From Candidatus Phytoplasma mali (GTDB taxonomy: Bacteria; Bacillota_I; Bacilli_A; Acholeplasmatales; Acholeplasmataceae): a stretch of DNA of 64,000 nucleotides. Under the pieces are notes generated by a model. It made no database searches and was not told the DNA's origin. It saw only the letters and a list, made by a program, of their open reading frames with translations. The stretch spans positions 186,001 to 250,000 of the forward strand of contig NC_011047.1 in the NCBI RefSeq assembly GCF_000026205.1. The letters are read 5' to 3'. Shown piece by piece: positions 1 through 9,226 of the stretch. Both the position numbers and the translations under genes were made by a program. The stretch's first letter is position 1. Every line of letters starts with the position of its first letter.

Positions 1-280
1 TGGAAAATCATAAAACCTTTATAATTTTTCAAACGCTCTATTTATATGCTACATTGTTATTATAAATTCCAACCTTATAATTACATATTTTGTATTTAAT
101 TCTAATCGGAATAATTAATTATGAGTATTAAAATTTACCATTTAAAATTTTTATTTTTTTTGTAAAGTTTTTAATTTAATTTTGAAAATTATTTTTTCTT
201 TTTAATATAAAAATAAAAAATTCATATTAAACTTGATACATTTTAAATTATTTCTTTTATACAAGTTTTTATTAACAGAT

Positions 281-350
281 AATTAATTGATAAATCAAAA
301 GGAAATACAGTTTCATTATGTTTTTTAAAAAAACAATTTATCAATTAATT
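281..350. repeat. 15-bp perfect inverted repeat with nested smaller palindromes
   Basis: The arm AATTAATTGATAAAT at 281-295 is repeated in inverse orientation at 336-350. The 40-nt loop itself contains a short GAAA/TTTC pairing and the palindrome GTTTTTTAAAAAAAC near 320-334. It could fold as a branched RNA or be a protein-binding site. No gene lies within 500 bases, so the role is unknown. Confidence 0.4.
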
Positions 351-400
351 CTAAATAATAAGAATTTTACATAATCTGCACTATTTAGATAACAAAAAAA

Positions 401-440
401 CTAAACTGTTGATTTTTTAATAAACAATTTAGCTTTTTTA
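401..440. terminator. Rho-independent terminator-like hairpin, possibly bidirectional
   Basis: CTAAACTGTT (401-410) pairs with AACAATTTAG (423-432) with one C/A mismatch. A T-rich tract follows on the + strand and an A-tract precedes it, so it could end transcripts in either direction. The CTAAA...TTTAG core recurs in the terminators at 33430 and 52764. Confidence 0.5.
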
Positions 441-862
441 TTTTATAAAATGAATCTAGTTTTATTTTTTTACTTTTTAGTAGTCTAATTTTTCTGAAAC
501 AAAATATCTTTTTTAATGTAATATATCATTTATTTCAAAAAAATTTAATAATTATTATATTTATCATTCTCTTAAAACATTTTCGATTATTTGATTCCAT
601 TTTAAAATTTTTAAATTCTATTTTTTTGATAAATATTAAACATATTTATATTACTAATAGTAATTTTTTTAACTATTAAAATTTATCATCAATATAATTT
701 TTTTCTATAAATATTCTATTATATGATATAAAAATTATTATTTAAATATATTATTATAGTTTAATTATTTATTAATTTCTTAATATTACAGATTATATTT
801 TTTTTAAAAAATAAATTATTAAATTAATAATTTTTTTATATATTAATTATTATTCATTAAAT

Positions 863-1690
863 TTAATTAGTAAATAATCTCAATTGTGCACATAATTGTA
901 TTTGACCTTGATCTGTTAAGCCCTGTTTTTGTGAGTCCCAAAGTCCATCTGCTTCCATTTGCTCCTGACTAATTTTAAATTGAAGTTGTAATTTTATTGT
1001 GTTACTTTTTTTATATTGTTGTTCAAAATCATTAAACTTATTCAAGTCGCTTTTTAATTCTTGTGTACTAATCAATGATTTACCCGGAGTAACTGATGGA
1101 GCTTCGAATAAGATTGCTTCTTTAGCATTATTAAGAGATTCCCAAGATGCTGCGTCATTTGGATCTGCTGAATCATTTGTTTTCTTAAAAAGTTGTATTG
1201 ATTTATTTTCCGGTGTGTTATGCAATTGGAAGTATGGAGTTATTGGTTGTTGTTGTGAATCAGCATTTTGTTTAATAAAATGATTAGTTATATCTCCTAC
1301 AGTAACTTTTAATTCTTGTTTAGCACGAATCTTATCATTTAATTTTATTTCATACCTTTTTGTTACTATCCCATTATTTTGAAGTCGAGGATAGTTCTCA
1401 ACTATTGCAAAAGTGTTATCAGTTACTGCATCGAATATATTCTTTCCTGTTGTTTCCCATCCAATTACAACCTCTTCGTTATCTAAATCTGTACAAATAA
1501 AATAATTTTCTACTTCTGTTTTGTTTGGAACATTGATAAGAGGTCTTTCTGTTATTTTAAATTTAATGTCAACCATTCGCTCATAATGTTTAATTATTGC
1601 ACCAGAAACAGATATAATTATTAACAAAGGCAAAATCATTAATAATATAATAATGACTTGCTGAATAATTTTTTTATTATTTTTAACCAT
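863..1690 (-). CDS. Hypothetical protein with one N-terminal membrane segment
   Basis: I do not recognise a family in this 275-residue protein. Residues about 9-31 are a strongly hydrophobic segment after a lysine-rich N terminus, so the protein is either anchored in the membrane with a roughly 240-residue extracytoplasmic domain or carries an uncleaved signal. The rest is soluble, of mixed alpha/beta character, with a low-complexity stretch (NADSQQQP) in the middle. It lies 32 nt downstream of the AAA+ ATPase gene on the same strand and is probably the last gene of a four-gene transcript that begins near 4712. The proline- and glutamate-containing composition suggests a folded domain rather than coiled coil. 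The function is unknown; a role together with the neighbouring ATPase is inference from position only. Confidence 0.75.
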   Translation of the reverse strand: MVKNNKKIIQQVIIILLMILPLLIIISVSGAIIKHYERMVDIKFKITERPLINVPNKTEVENYFICTDLDNEEVVIGWETTGKNIFDAVTDNTFAIVENYPRLQNNGIVTKRYEIKLNDKIRAKQELKVTVGDITNHFIKQNADSQQQPITPYFQLHNTPENKSIQLFKKTNDSADPNDAASWESLNNAKEAILFEAPSVTPGKSLISTQELKSDLNKFNDFEQQYKKSNTIKLQLQFKISQEQMEADGLWDSQKQGLTDQGQIQLCAQLRLFTN

Positions 1691-1722
1691 TTTATACTTC
1701 TTTCTTTTTTTATTTTTTTAAA

Positions 1723-2952
1723 TTATTTTGTTTTGTTTTGTGCTTGCCAATTTCTTTGATCGATTATTTCTTGCTTTTTGTTATTAAAAACATTTTGTAA
1801 ATCTTCTTTAATAATTGCTTTTGATGTTGATGGATTTTGATTATATCTTTTAATTGCTGTAATAATTGATATTCTTATAAATGTTTCCATATCACGAAAT
1901 GTTTGTAATTCAGGAAATTCTTCAATTTCTGGTGCTAATTGATCAATTAAATATCGAATTGCGCCTTCGGATATTAAATTATCGTTTTTTAATTTTTTAA
2001 CAAGAACGTGATCAAAATACTTTTTTCGACCTTCTAAATCTAAAGGTTTTACTTCTATTTTATAATCAAAACGAGATAAAATAGCATCGTCTATATCTTC
2101 TAAATGATTTGTTGTTCCAATCCAAAAAACTTGTTTTTGATGATTTTGATTTTCAATAGAAGTAAAAGAATTTTTAAATTTTGTAACAATATTTTTAGTA
2201 GATTGGTTTTCAGCTTTTTTTAAACTACCCCAAGTATTTTCACATTCATCAATACAAACAATAATTCCTCTGTCCATATTTGATGTTTTTTTAAATAAGG
2301 CATTAACCATTTTAATACCCTCTTTAGTATTATATTTTTGAAAATTAGTTCCATCAATTTCCATATAGTGAAAATTGGTTGTTTTCGCAAGAGCTCTTTC
2401 AAGTGTTGTTTTTCCTGTACCCGGAACTCCATGAAAAATAACTCCATTTGGAAGCTTTTGTTTAAATTCTTTTAAAGCAATAGAATAAGACATGCAAGTT
2501 CGTAAATCACTTAAAGCTTCTTTTTCTTGTTTTAAACCTATTAATTCTTCTAAACCCATTAATTTTTGATATTGAGGAGTACCAACCTTATATATAAATT
2601 TATCTAGTTCTGTTTCATATTCTGTTAAATCTTCATTAATATTTTCTCCTCCAAGTTGTGTTACAATTCTTGCTATTTGAGTCTTCAAGTTGTCATTTGT
2701 TGCATGTTGTAATGACTTTGAATTGTTAAAATATTGTTCAGAATATTCTTTTAAATGTTTTTCTATCTCTTCTAATGTATCATCATCTAATTTTATGGTT
2801 TTAGTTGGTAGTAGTGTTTTAGATTTTTTTTTTGTATCAAAATCTAAAAATCCTAATGTTTTTAATACATAAAACAAGGCACAAAAAGCAATAATAATTA
2901 ATAATAAAAACAAAACAATGTTATATATGTTAATTTTTGATTTTTTTTTCAA
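1723..2952 (-). CDS. Membrane-anchored AAA+ ATPase (FtsH-like AAA module without protease)
   Basis: This 409-residue protein has a single N-terminal membrane segment (about 10-32), an acidic coiled linker (about 50-130) and one AAA+ module. The Walker A is GVPGTGKTT (175-183), the Walker B IIVCIDE (230-236), sensor 1 GTTN (279-282), and an arginine-finger type SRFD follows (R294). The module resembles the ATPase domain of FtsH/HflB, but the chain ends about 115 residues after the arginine finger. No zinc-protease HExxH motif is present, so this is not a complete FtsH. Phytoplasmas carry several such FtsH-derived or AAA proteins. Its partners may be the secreted protein (3014-4060), the coiled-coil membrane protein (4104-4712) and the hypothetical protein (863-1690) in the same strand-coherent cluster. 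Its substrate is unknown. Confidence 0.85.
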   Translation of the reverse strand: MKKKSKINIYNIVLFLLLIIIAFCALFYVLKTLGFLDFDTKKKSKTLLPTKTIKLDDDTLEEIEKHLKEYSEQYFNNSKSLQHATNDNLKTQIARIVTQLGGENINEDLTEYETELDKFIYKVGTPQYQKLMGLEELIGLKQEKEALSDLRTCMSYSIALKEFKQKLPNGVIFHGVPGTGKTTLERALAKTTNFHYMEIDGTNFQKYNTKEGIKMVNALFKKTSNMDRGIIVCIDECENTWGSLKKAENQSTKNIVTKFKNSFTSIENQNHQKQVFWIGTTNHLEDIDDAILSRFDYKIEVKPLDLEGRKKYFDHVLVKKLKNDNLISEGAIRYLIDQLAPEIEEFPELQTFRDMETFIRISIITAIKRYNQNPSTSKAIIKEDLQNVFNNKKQEIIDQRNWQAQNKTK

Positions 2953-3013
2953 GAAAAAACCACTCCTTATGAATTATTATTTAACATTTTTTTATTTGAA
3001 TAAGAATTGATTA

Positions 3014-4060
3014 TTATGAATTTGTTAATGATTTTTCATCAAAAATTTTATCAAGAAAATTTTTAAATTCCTTTTGTTTTGACTCTGGCGACTTTGAAGG
3101 ATCTTTCAAAATTTTTCTTATGTCTTCATATTTTAATAATGGTTTTATTTCTTTTTTTATTTCTATTGTATTAAAATGATATACTTCTTCTTGTTCATTA
3201 TATTGATTTGTTAATGTACCTATAAATTTATTATTAATATTATTTGCATCTTCAGGTTTTAATTCGGGAATCTTAGTAATTTGGTGTTTTTTTTGTAACG
3301 AAGATGAAAAATTATCATAATTTATGTAAACATCATGCGGAAACGTAATTGATTTAAAACATTTCAAGTCACTAGCCCAATTAATATGACCTTTTATTAA
3401 AAATTTAAATGGGTTTTTTTTTATATCCTTTACATCAATTAATAATCTAGGTAATAATGACTTCAAGTCGTCTTTAACACCATTTTCAAAAACATATGAA
3501 TAAGGTGGTTTAGGAGGCGGTGTATAATCTCCTTTTGCATTTGTTATCTTAACATTATTATATTCGTTAACTTTGTCATTAATGTTGTTGTTATCTTTAT
3601 TTTCTTTATTTTCTTTATTTTCGAAAAATAAAAATTGCATTATTTTTCTCAATGTTTGGTCGGTAACGGAATCATTGACTGGTGCGTCTGATTTTAGAAG
3701 TTCTTCAAAAAATGATACATTTTTGTCGTTTAATATTGTTGACATTTCTTGAAACAATTCTTTAGAATCATACGGATGACCGTGTTTAAAAATTTTTATA
3801 TAAACTCCTTCGCGAGAAGGTTGTCGATAACCTTTACGAAAGCAAATTTCTTCCCATAATTTTTGATACATTGTTGTATAATACGAAGAATACGAATCAG
3901 GAATTTTATCAATTTTAAATTCCAATGGGATAACTTTGTTATAATTTGTTGCATTATCATTTATCGAATTGCTCGAAAAAATAGGTACTGATTGTAATAA
4001 TAACAAAGAAAATAAAAAAAAATAAATAAATATATATTTTATTTTTTTAATTTTATTCAT
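3014..4060 (-). CDS. Putative secreted protein with N-terminal signal peptide
   Basis: I take the start at the ATG ending at 4060, which is preceded by an AAAGAG ribosome-binding site. The longer frame starts inside the upstream gene. The 348-residue product begins MNKIKKIKY, then has a hydrophobic core (about 8-25) and SVPIFSS, which looks like a signal-peptidase site. The remainder is hydrophilic and has no membrane segment, so it is probably exported or surface-attached. The centre has a low-complexity NKENKENKDNNN stretch, possibly variable in length because its codons form a short tandem repeat. I recognise no domain. It sits between the AAA ATPase gene (61 nt downstream) and a coiled-coil membrane protein gene (43 nt upstream). 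Confidence 0.7.
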   Translation of the reverse strand: MNKIKKIKYIFIYFFLFSLLLLQSVPIFSSNSINDNATNYNKVIPLEFKIDKIPDSYSSYYTTMYQKLWEEICFRKGYRQPSREGVYIKIFKHGHPYDSKELFQEMSTILNDKNVSFFEELLKSDAPVNDSVTDQTLRKIMQFLFFENKENKENKDNNNINDKVNEYNNVKITNAKGDYTPPPKPPYSYVFENGVKDDLKSLLPRLLIDVKDIKKNPFKFLIKGHINWASDLKCFKSITFPHDVYINYDNFSSSLQKKHQITKIPELKPEDANNINNKFIGTLTNQYNEQEEVYHFNTIEIKKEIKPLLKYEDIRKILKDPSKSPESKQKEFKNFLDKIFDEKSLTNS

Positions 4061-4103
4061 ATAATAACTCTTTATTTCATGAATGATTTTTATATTAAAA
4101 TAA

Positions 4104-4712
4104 TTAATTTTTTTCATAACCCAAAATTTTAATTTTATTAAAAAAAATAAGCAAAAAAATAGAGACAATAAAAGTTAAAGAAATAGTTATAATTATTAAA
4201 ATATATTGATTTGTTTTTTCTTTTATTTGGAGTTGTTTTTTAATTTTTTTTAATTTTTTTTTATTTTTGGCTAATTTTTTTTCAATTAAAGACGTAGGAT
4301 GTTGCTCTTCTGTATTAGAATGTTTGGTTGGTTCAGTTATTTTTTTTTGTTTATCATTTTTAGATTCATTTTGAGTTTGATTATTGATATTTTTTAAAGA
4401 TAATTTTTTTTGATCTATTGCTTGTTGCAGAACATCAATTTTTTCTTGTTGTTTATTAAATCTTTTGTCTATAGCTTCTATTTGTTTTTCTAATGATTTT
4501 TTTTCGTTTTCTAGTTCGTTTATATCTTTGTAAAGTGCTGTTTTTTTATCTTGTAATGTTGCATTTCCGACTGTTTCTAATATTTGATCAATTTTTTCAA
4601 TTGCTTTTATAAAAAAAATGGGATTTTTTTTTATAAAAGTATTAACAGGCGGCATTTTATGTAAAAGATATAAATTAAAAAAAGAAAATAAAAAAATATG
4701 AAATAAAATCAA
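4104..4712 (-). CDS. Coiled-coil membrane protein; 5' end uncertain
   Basis: The visible product has an N-terminal hydrophobic segment (about 1-18), a long charged coiled-coil region (about 45-165, rich in E, K, Q) and a C-terminal membrane segment (about 168-192). It would therefore be a two-anchor protein with a helical domain between. The only canonical start in frame is TTG at 4712, with AAAGG just upstream. However, the same frame stays open to 4890 and reads a plausible lysine-rich stretch (KFLPSQVTKKKPKRKK), so the gene may have lost an earlier start. It is the first gene of the minus-strand cluster that includes the AAA ATPase. No family is recognised. Confidence 0.6.
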   Translation of the reverse strand: MILFHIFLFSFFNLYLLHKMPPVNTFIKKNPIFFIKAIEKIDQILETVGNATLQDKKTALYKDINELENEKKSLEKQIEAIDKRFNKQQEKIDVLQQAIDQKKLSLKNINNQTQNESKNDKQKKITEPTKHSNTEEQHPTSLIEKKLAKNKKKLKKIKKQLQIKEKTNQYILIIITISLTFIVSIFLLIFFNKIKILGYEKN

Positions 4713-5365
4713 TATACCTTTAACTATTTTAAAGATTTTAAATGTAAAAGAATTATTATTTTTTTTGTTTTTTTTTCTTTTAGGTTTTTTTTTGGTTACT
4801 TGTGATGGTAAAAATTTTTTAATTTCAAATTTATACTTACCTTCTTTCTTTATAAAAAATATTAATCTAATAAGATTTTTTAATAATATCTAAAGATAGA
4901 ATTTTTCTTGAAATTTAAGTTATTTGAATTATTTTTTTGTGATTTTTAATAATCTTAAACTTATCAATTACAAAGATGATAAAATAAAAAAGTAAATAAA
5001 AAAAAAGAACTTATATTATGTTAAAAAAAGATTTTTTCATTAAATTAATTACTTAATGACCAAAAGAATAAAAAATAAAATATTTACAACAATAATAATT
5101 ATTTTTATATCTACATGTTAACATAAAAAAAATAAATTACAAACGAAACACTAAATATTAAAAATATTAAAAACGATTATACTATTTTTTTTAAAAAAAA
5201 ATAGTATAATGTTAATTAAAAAAAGAAAAAATAAAATTGTTTAAAATGTTTTAAAATGTTCTAAAAATTGCTTAAAATAAATAAAATAAAATTTCTTTTT
5301 TTTATATATTATAAAAATGTTTTTTTATAAATAAATAAAAAAATAATAAGAGAAGGGTAATATCA
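4713..5365. other. Divergent intergenic region between membrane-protein gene sets
   Basis: This separates the minus-strand cluster (863-4712) from the plus-strand pair (5366-5970). The first 180 bases continue the reading frame of the minus-strand gene without an ATG. A 35-bp palindrome at 5176-5210 is listed separately. I see no other coding potential. Confidence 0.5.
5176..5210. promoter_or_regulatory. Palindrome with a TATAAT box on each strand in a divergent region
   Basis: The sequence ATTATACTAT-T8/A9-ATAGTATAAT is a near-perfect 35-bp palindrome. It lies upstream of genes on both strands, so it is not placed like a terminator. Each arm carries TATAAT, pointing outward (5205-5210 on +, 5176-5181 on -). 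No good -35 boxes are visible. It could be a divergent promoter or operator; the long T/A core could also form a hairpin. Confidence 0.4.
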
Positions 5366-5638
5366 ATGTATAAAATCAATATGATAAACAACGAAAATTT
5401 TTATAATTGTAAATTAAGTGATGTTCAATTAACTTTAATTATTATTATAAGTATTTTTACTGTCGGTTTTGGATGGTTTGTATTTTATCCTTTATTTAAG
5501 ACAGCCGCTTTTTATCGTGATATAAATTCACAAATTCAAATCCAAGAACAAATTTTACAAGAAATAAATGATTTACAAAATCAAATTAAAAAAATAGAAG
5601 AAAATATTTATTTTCTAGAAAGAAAGGATAAAATATGA
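5366..5638 (+). CDS. Small membrane protein with coiled-coil tail
   Basis: This 90-residue protein has one membrane segment (about 20-46) and then an amphipathic helix (about 50-86) with heptad-like spacing of I and L, which suggests a coiled coil. An AGAAGGG ribosome-binding site sits 9 nt before the ATG. The stop codon overlaps the start of the next gene (ATGA at 5635-5638), so the two are translationally coupled and their products probably act together. I recognise no family. Similar small coiled-coil membrane proteins occur in phytoplasma mobile-unit regions, but I cannot assign this one. Confidence 0.7.
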   Translation: MYKINMINNENFYNCKLSDVQLTLIIIISIFTVGFGWFVFYPLFKTAAFYRDINSQIQIQEQILQEINDLQNQIKKIEENIYFLERKDKI

Positions 5639-5970
5639 TTGATGTAAATATAAAAAGCAAGAAAAATATTTTTTCATTAGGTCCTATACAAATAATTATT
5701 TTATGTTTATTTATAATATTTTTGTTTAATACTTTATATAATTATTATTTTGCGGCAACACCAATTGCAACATCAAGCAAAATCACAACAGGATTCATTA
5801 TAGTATTCATGATTTATTTTTGGGAAACCACTTATAATGGTAATTTAATATTCAAAGAAAATAAAAATTTAATTATACAATTAGTAAATCAAACAGAAAA
5901 ATTACAAAATGATGTCAAAGATTTAAAACAAAAAGAAAATTTATTATTAATAACCAAAAACAGAAAATAA
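5635..5970 (+). CDS. Small membrane protein with two membrane segments and coiled-coil tail
   Basis: This 111-residue product starts inside the stop of the upstream gene (ATGA overlap). It has membrane segments at about 16-40 and 50-66 and a charged, probably helical tail (about 72-108) resembling the tail of its partner. The shared layout (membrane anchor plus short coiled coil) suggests a hetero-oligomeric membrane assembly. A strong terminator follows at 5975. The function is unknown. Confidence 0.7.
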   Translation: MIDVNIKSKKNIFSLGPIQIIILCLFIIFLFNTLYNYYFAATPIATSSKITTGFIIVFMIYFWETTYNGNLIFKENKNLIIQLVNQTEKLQNDVKDLKQKENLLLITKNRK

Positions 5971-5974
5971 TAAC

Positions 5975-6020
5975 AAAAACTGAACTATTTATTTTTTTTT
6001 ATAAATAGTTCAGTTTTTTT
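5975..6020. terminator. Strong bidirectional terminator
   Basis: An 18-bp perfect stem (5975-5992 with 6001-6018) has the core ACTGAACTATTTAT and its complement around an 8-nt T loop. A T-tract lies on each strand. It ends the plus-strand pair (stop at 5970) and can also end the minus-strand transporter gene whose stop is at 6248. Confidence 0.8.
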
Positions 6021-6247
6021 ATTTAATTATATTTATTTATTAATAATAAATTTAAATGTTTTAAACAATTATTTTTTTATAATAAATGCTGTTTAAAATG
6101 ATAATATAGATAAATTTTATAATTTAATTTTTAATTATAAATTCGCAAGCATATTATTATTTAAATAAAAAATATTAAATTTTTGATAAATTAATAATTT
6201 TTCTATATATCAATACATTATCAAAAAACAAAAAATTTATCAATCAA

Positions 6248-7657
6248 TTACGACATATATATAATTCTAAAACTAATAGTATAAATAACAAACATAATGG
6301 GTCCCACAATTCTAGTTGCAATCATAGAAAATGGCAATAAATCTTCTCTATGACTTACAGACATTACTCCAACATTGCCGGTACCACCAATACTATATCC
6401 AGAAATTCCAGATACCAAGGATGCTTCGAATTCGTAAAAACCAAATATTTTAGCAAGCATAAATGTTATAAAAATACTGATTAATAAAGCAAAAACAACC
6501 ATAAATAACATTTTATAATCCGTTACACATTCTAATAATTTTTGAAAATTAGTTGTCAGTCCTAAGCCGGCTAAAACAGGAATAGTAAAAATCGTACTCA
6601 TTAATTTACCGGTTTGTTCAACACAAAGTTGATTTTTAATAGATATTAAATTAAATATTTTAACCATCAATAAAATAATAATAACATAAACCATCGCATC
6701 TAATTGTAAAATTACGATTTCGCTACTAATTAATAGATCAATAATAACTCCCAAAGAATAAAAACCCAGAATAATAAATAATCCTGTACCTATATTTTTA
6801 TATTCTAAAGAGGGAATTGATTTTAAATTATTGTTTATAGAAAATGTATTTTTAGTTAAATTCCCTTTACCACTAAATTTAGTTTTATCAAATAAAAGAT
6901 ACAAAGCTCCAGCAAACATAATACTTAAAATTCGAGCTAAAAGTAGGGGTGGCAATAAATAACTTCTTATTTCACTTGCTGTTGTTAAAGGAAAAGCTTC
7001 TTTGAAAATTCCATTTGAAAAACCATTAATGCCTAAATTTGTACCTCCATTTGTTAAAGGAAGACAAATATAAAAAATAGAATCTAATAAAGAATTTTTA
7101 GAATGTTGGGCAAATATACTAGGACATTGATAATTCAGCAAAAAACCTACAAAAGATGTTAAAATAATAGAAGAAAAAATAACAATTAATGTCAAAGGAA
7201 TAAATTTCAAAAGAGATTTTTTTAATAATTCTCTATTAACACTTAAAATACTACCTGAAATTACAATAGTTATAAAAAACTGAGCAAAATTAATACCAAC
7301 ATTAGGCAATCCATCAACTAATCGATCATTAGTTACTTTATTAAAAAAAAGTTTATCAAAAAAATTAGCCACTTGTCTAGGTATAAAACCTTTATGTACT
7401 AAAAACGATGGTACTATAATGCAAAGTAAAAAACTTAAACCTAATTTATTTAAAACTGGAACATTTTTTCCAATAAAATTTAAAGAAAATCCTATTGCCA
7501 TGCAAATAAATAAAGGAGTTAACAAAGGATGCCATAATTTAAATATTAAATTAGGTTTTTTATAAATATAAAAAACATTAATAATCATTGTAATAATAAA
7601 AAATATAAACATAAAAATATTAATACCCCAAATTTTTATGTTTTTCTTTTCATGCAT
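6248..7657 (-). CDS. 2-hydroxycarboxylate transporter family symporter (malate/citrate type)
   Basis: This 469-residue polytopic membrane protein has roughly eleven hydrophobic segments. Its two re-entrant-loop signatures are TNGGTNLGING (about 202-212) and, near the C terminus, SIGGTGNVGVMS (about 422-433), followed by an ATRI(V)G motif. This pattern fits the 2-hydroxycarboxylate transporter family (CitS, MaeN, MleP), which moves malate or citrate with Na+ or H+. The usual first GGxG is GGTN here, a small deviation. In phytoplasmas a malate carrier is expected to feed a pyruvate route, and the pyruvate dehydrogenase operon lies nearby at 9227-14006. The exact substrate cannot be read from the sequence. 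It stands alone, with a terminator about 230 nt downstream. Confidence 0.85.
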   Translation of the reverse strand: MHEKKNIKIWGINIFMFIFFIITMIINVFYIYKKPNLIFKLWHPLLTPLFICMAIGFSLNFIGKNVPVLNKLGLSFLLCIIVPSFLVHKGFIPRQVANFFDKLFFNKVTNDRLVDGLPNVGINFAQFFITIVISGSILSVNRELLKKSLLKFIPLTLIVIFSSIILTSFVGFLLNYQCPSIFAQHSKNSLLDSIFYICLPLTNGGTNLGINGFSNGIFKEAFPLTTASEIRSYLLPPLLLARILSIMFAGALYLLFDKTKFSGKGNLTKNTFSINNNLKSIPSLEYKNIGTGLFIILGFYSLGVIIDLLISSEIVILQLDAMVYVIIILLMVKIFNLISIKNQLCVEQTGKLMSTIFTIPVLAGLGLTTNFQKLLECVTDYKMLFMVVFALLISIFITFMLAKIFGFYEFEASLVSGISGYSIGGTGNVGVMSVSHREDLLPFSMIATRIVGPIMFVIYTISFRIIYMS

Positions 7658-8241
7658 ATTATAAAAACCACCTTAAAAAAATAAATTTTAATTTTGATAA
7701 TACACTATTATAATAACAAATTATTTTTTAAAAATATTTAATTTTTTATTAATTTTAAAATTATTTAATTCTTATTATTGAATATTGAATTTAAAATATT
7801 GTAAACCATAAAAATGGAAATAGTAAATAATATAATAAAATACTTCCTCTAATATTATGAATTTTATAAAATTATTATCAATAATTAGGAAGCCAAAATT
7901 TGATCAAGTTTTTAGATAACATTTAAAAAAAAATAAAATTAAATCCAGTTATAAAATTAAGATATATGAAAAAAATAAGCAATTTAGCTTTTGATTATCT
8001 AAATTACTTATTTTATAAAAATTTTTATAAAAATCAGAAAATTATTTTTATAGATTTCCTTTAGTTTTTAAATTACATTAATTTTTTAATATAAATATTA
8101 ATCAAAATCAATTATTAAAATAATGAAAAAAAGCTATCTCTCCTAAAATAGGATTAATAACTTTCTTAATAATTATTTTTTAAAAATTACTAAAACATTA
8201 GTAATCTAGACATAATATTATATCTATAATATATATCAAAA
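7658..8241. other. Intergenic region with one terminator hairpin
   Basis: No coding region can be supported here. The only clear structure is the hairpin at 7972-8014, listed separately. The rest is AT-rich and has stops in every frame. Confidence 0.5.
7972..8014 (-). terminator. Terminator hairpin downstream of tatD
   Basis: A 16-bp stem with one mismatch (7972-7987 with 7999-8014) encloses an 11-nt loop. Read on the minus strand it is followed by a run of T, as expected for the end of the tatD transcript, whose stop is about 230 nt upstream. Confidence 0.55.
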
Positions 8242-8994
8242 CTAAAAATTAAAAAGTTTTTGAACATTTTGAGTAGTTTGTTTTGATACTTCTTGTAAAG
8301 ATATGTTTCTTAATTTTGCAATCTCTTCAGCAATTATTTTAATATTTGCTGGTTCATTTCTTTGTTGATTTAAAGGACTCGGTGTTAAATACGGACAATC
8401 TGTTTCTAAAATAATTTTTTCTAAAGGAATTGATTTTGCAATTTCATGAGCAATTTTAGATTGTTTATAAGTAACAACACCTCCAATTCCAATATAAAAA
8501 CCTAATTCTAAAGCTTTTTTTGTTTCTTTCAAATTAGACACTAAACAATGAAAAACTCCTGTAATTTTTTCTTTATATGGAAGTAACATTTCGTAAACTT
8601 CTAAAAAAGCATCTCGAGCATGCAAAACCAAAGGTAATTTATATTTTAATGCTAATTCAATATGAATTTTAAAAATATTTTGTTGTTCTAATAAATTATC
8701 TCGTCTATAATGCAAATCTAAACCAGTTTCGCCTATAGCTATAACTTGAGGATGTTTTAAATATTTTTCTAATTTATTAGGATCTTCATTTTGATAATAA
8801 CAGGGGTGAATGCCTATAGTTGCTTTAACATTATCAAATTTTTCAGCTATTTTAATTGATTTTTGATTACTTTTTTCATCCATACCAACAACAATAATTT
8901 TTTTAACATCATTATTGAAAGCTCTTAAAATTACAGTTTCTAAATCATTATCATAATCTGATTGATTTAAATGAGCATGAGTGTCTATTAACAT
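8242..8994 (-). CDS. tatD: TatD family metal-dependent hydrolase (DNase)
   Basis: This 250-residue protein covers the whole TatD family length. Metal-site motifs are visible: DTHAHL at residues 4-9, GETGLDLHY (about 88-96), HARD and FHCLV (about 125-149), and ETDCPYLTP near 198-206. It is a TIM-barrel hydrolase with 3'-5' exonuclease activity in characterised members, acting in the cytoplasm on DNA or RNA ends. An AAAGG site precedes the ATG. It is a single gene with its own downstream hairpin. The family assignment is clear; the in vivo substrate is not. Confidence 0.92.
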   Translation of the reverse strand: MLIDTHAHLNQSDYDNDLETVILRAFNNDVKKIIVVGMDEKSNQKSIKIAEKFDNVKATIGIHPCYYQNEDPNKLEKYLKHPQVIAIGETGLDLHYRRDNLLEQQNIFKIHIELALKYKLPLVLHARDAFLEVYEMLLPYKEKITGVFHCLVSNLKETKKALELGFYIGIGGVVTYKQSKIAHEIAKSIPLEKIILETDCPYLTPSPLNQQRNEPANIKIIAEEIAKLRNISLQEVSKQTTQNVQKLFNF

Positions 8995-9226
8995 TTTATT
9001 TTATAACCTTTTTTTTAATTTAATTTTTTTGATAAATTTTTAAAAAAATAAATATTTTCATATTATTTCAAAGTTAATAAACAAAAATATTAATCTTATT
9101 TGCAATTAGTATAATATTTTATTATTTTATTTTTATTTAAAATTATTTTTTTATAAATTTAATTTTATTTTTTAAAATACTAATATTAAATAAAAATTAT
9201 CAATCATAAAAAAATATAATATATTT

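Larger units (their letters stand above)
1..862. other. AT-rich intergenic region without a recognisable gene
   Basis: I see no supported coding region in this stretch at the left edge of the window. It holds a nested inverted repeat at 281-350 and a terminator-like hairpin at 401-440, both listed separately. The rest is very AT-rich with stops in all frames. It may be the decayed flank of the accessory cluster that follows. Confidence 0.5.

Noticed and set aside
999-1283. 94-codon plus-strand frame antisense to the hypothetical protein at 863-1690
   Set aside because: It is a shadow of the minus-strand gene, with no ribosome-binding site and a cysteine- and serine-rich translation typical of antisense frames in AT-rich DNA. 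The same holds for frames opposite pdhC, rel, groEL, ruvB, dnaB and nrdIE.
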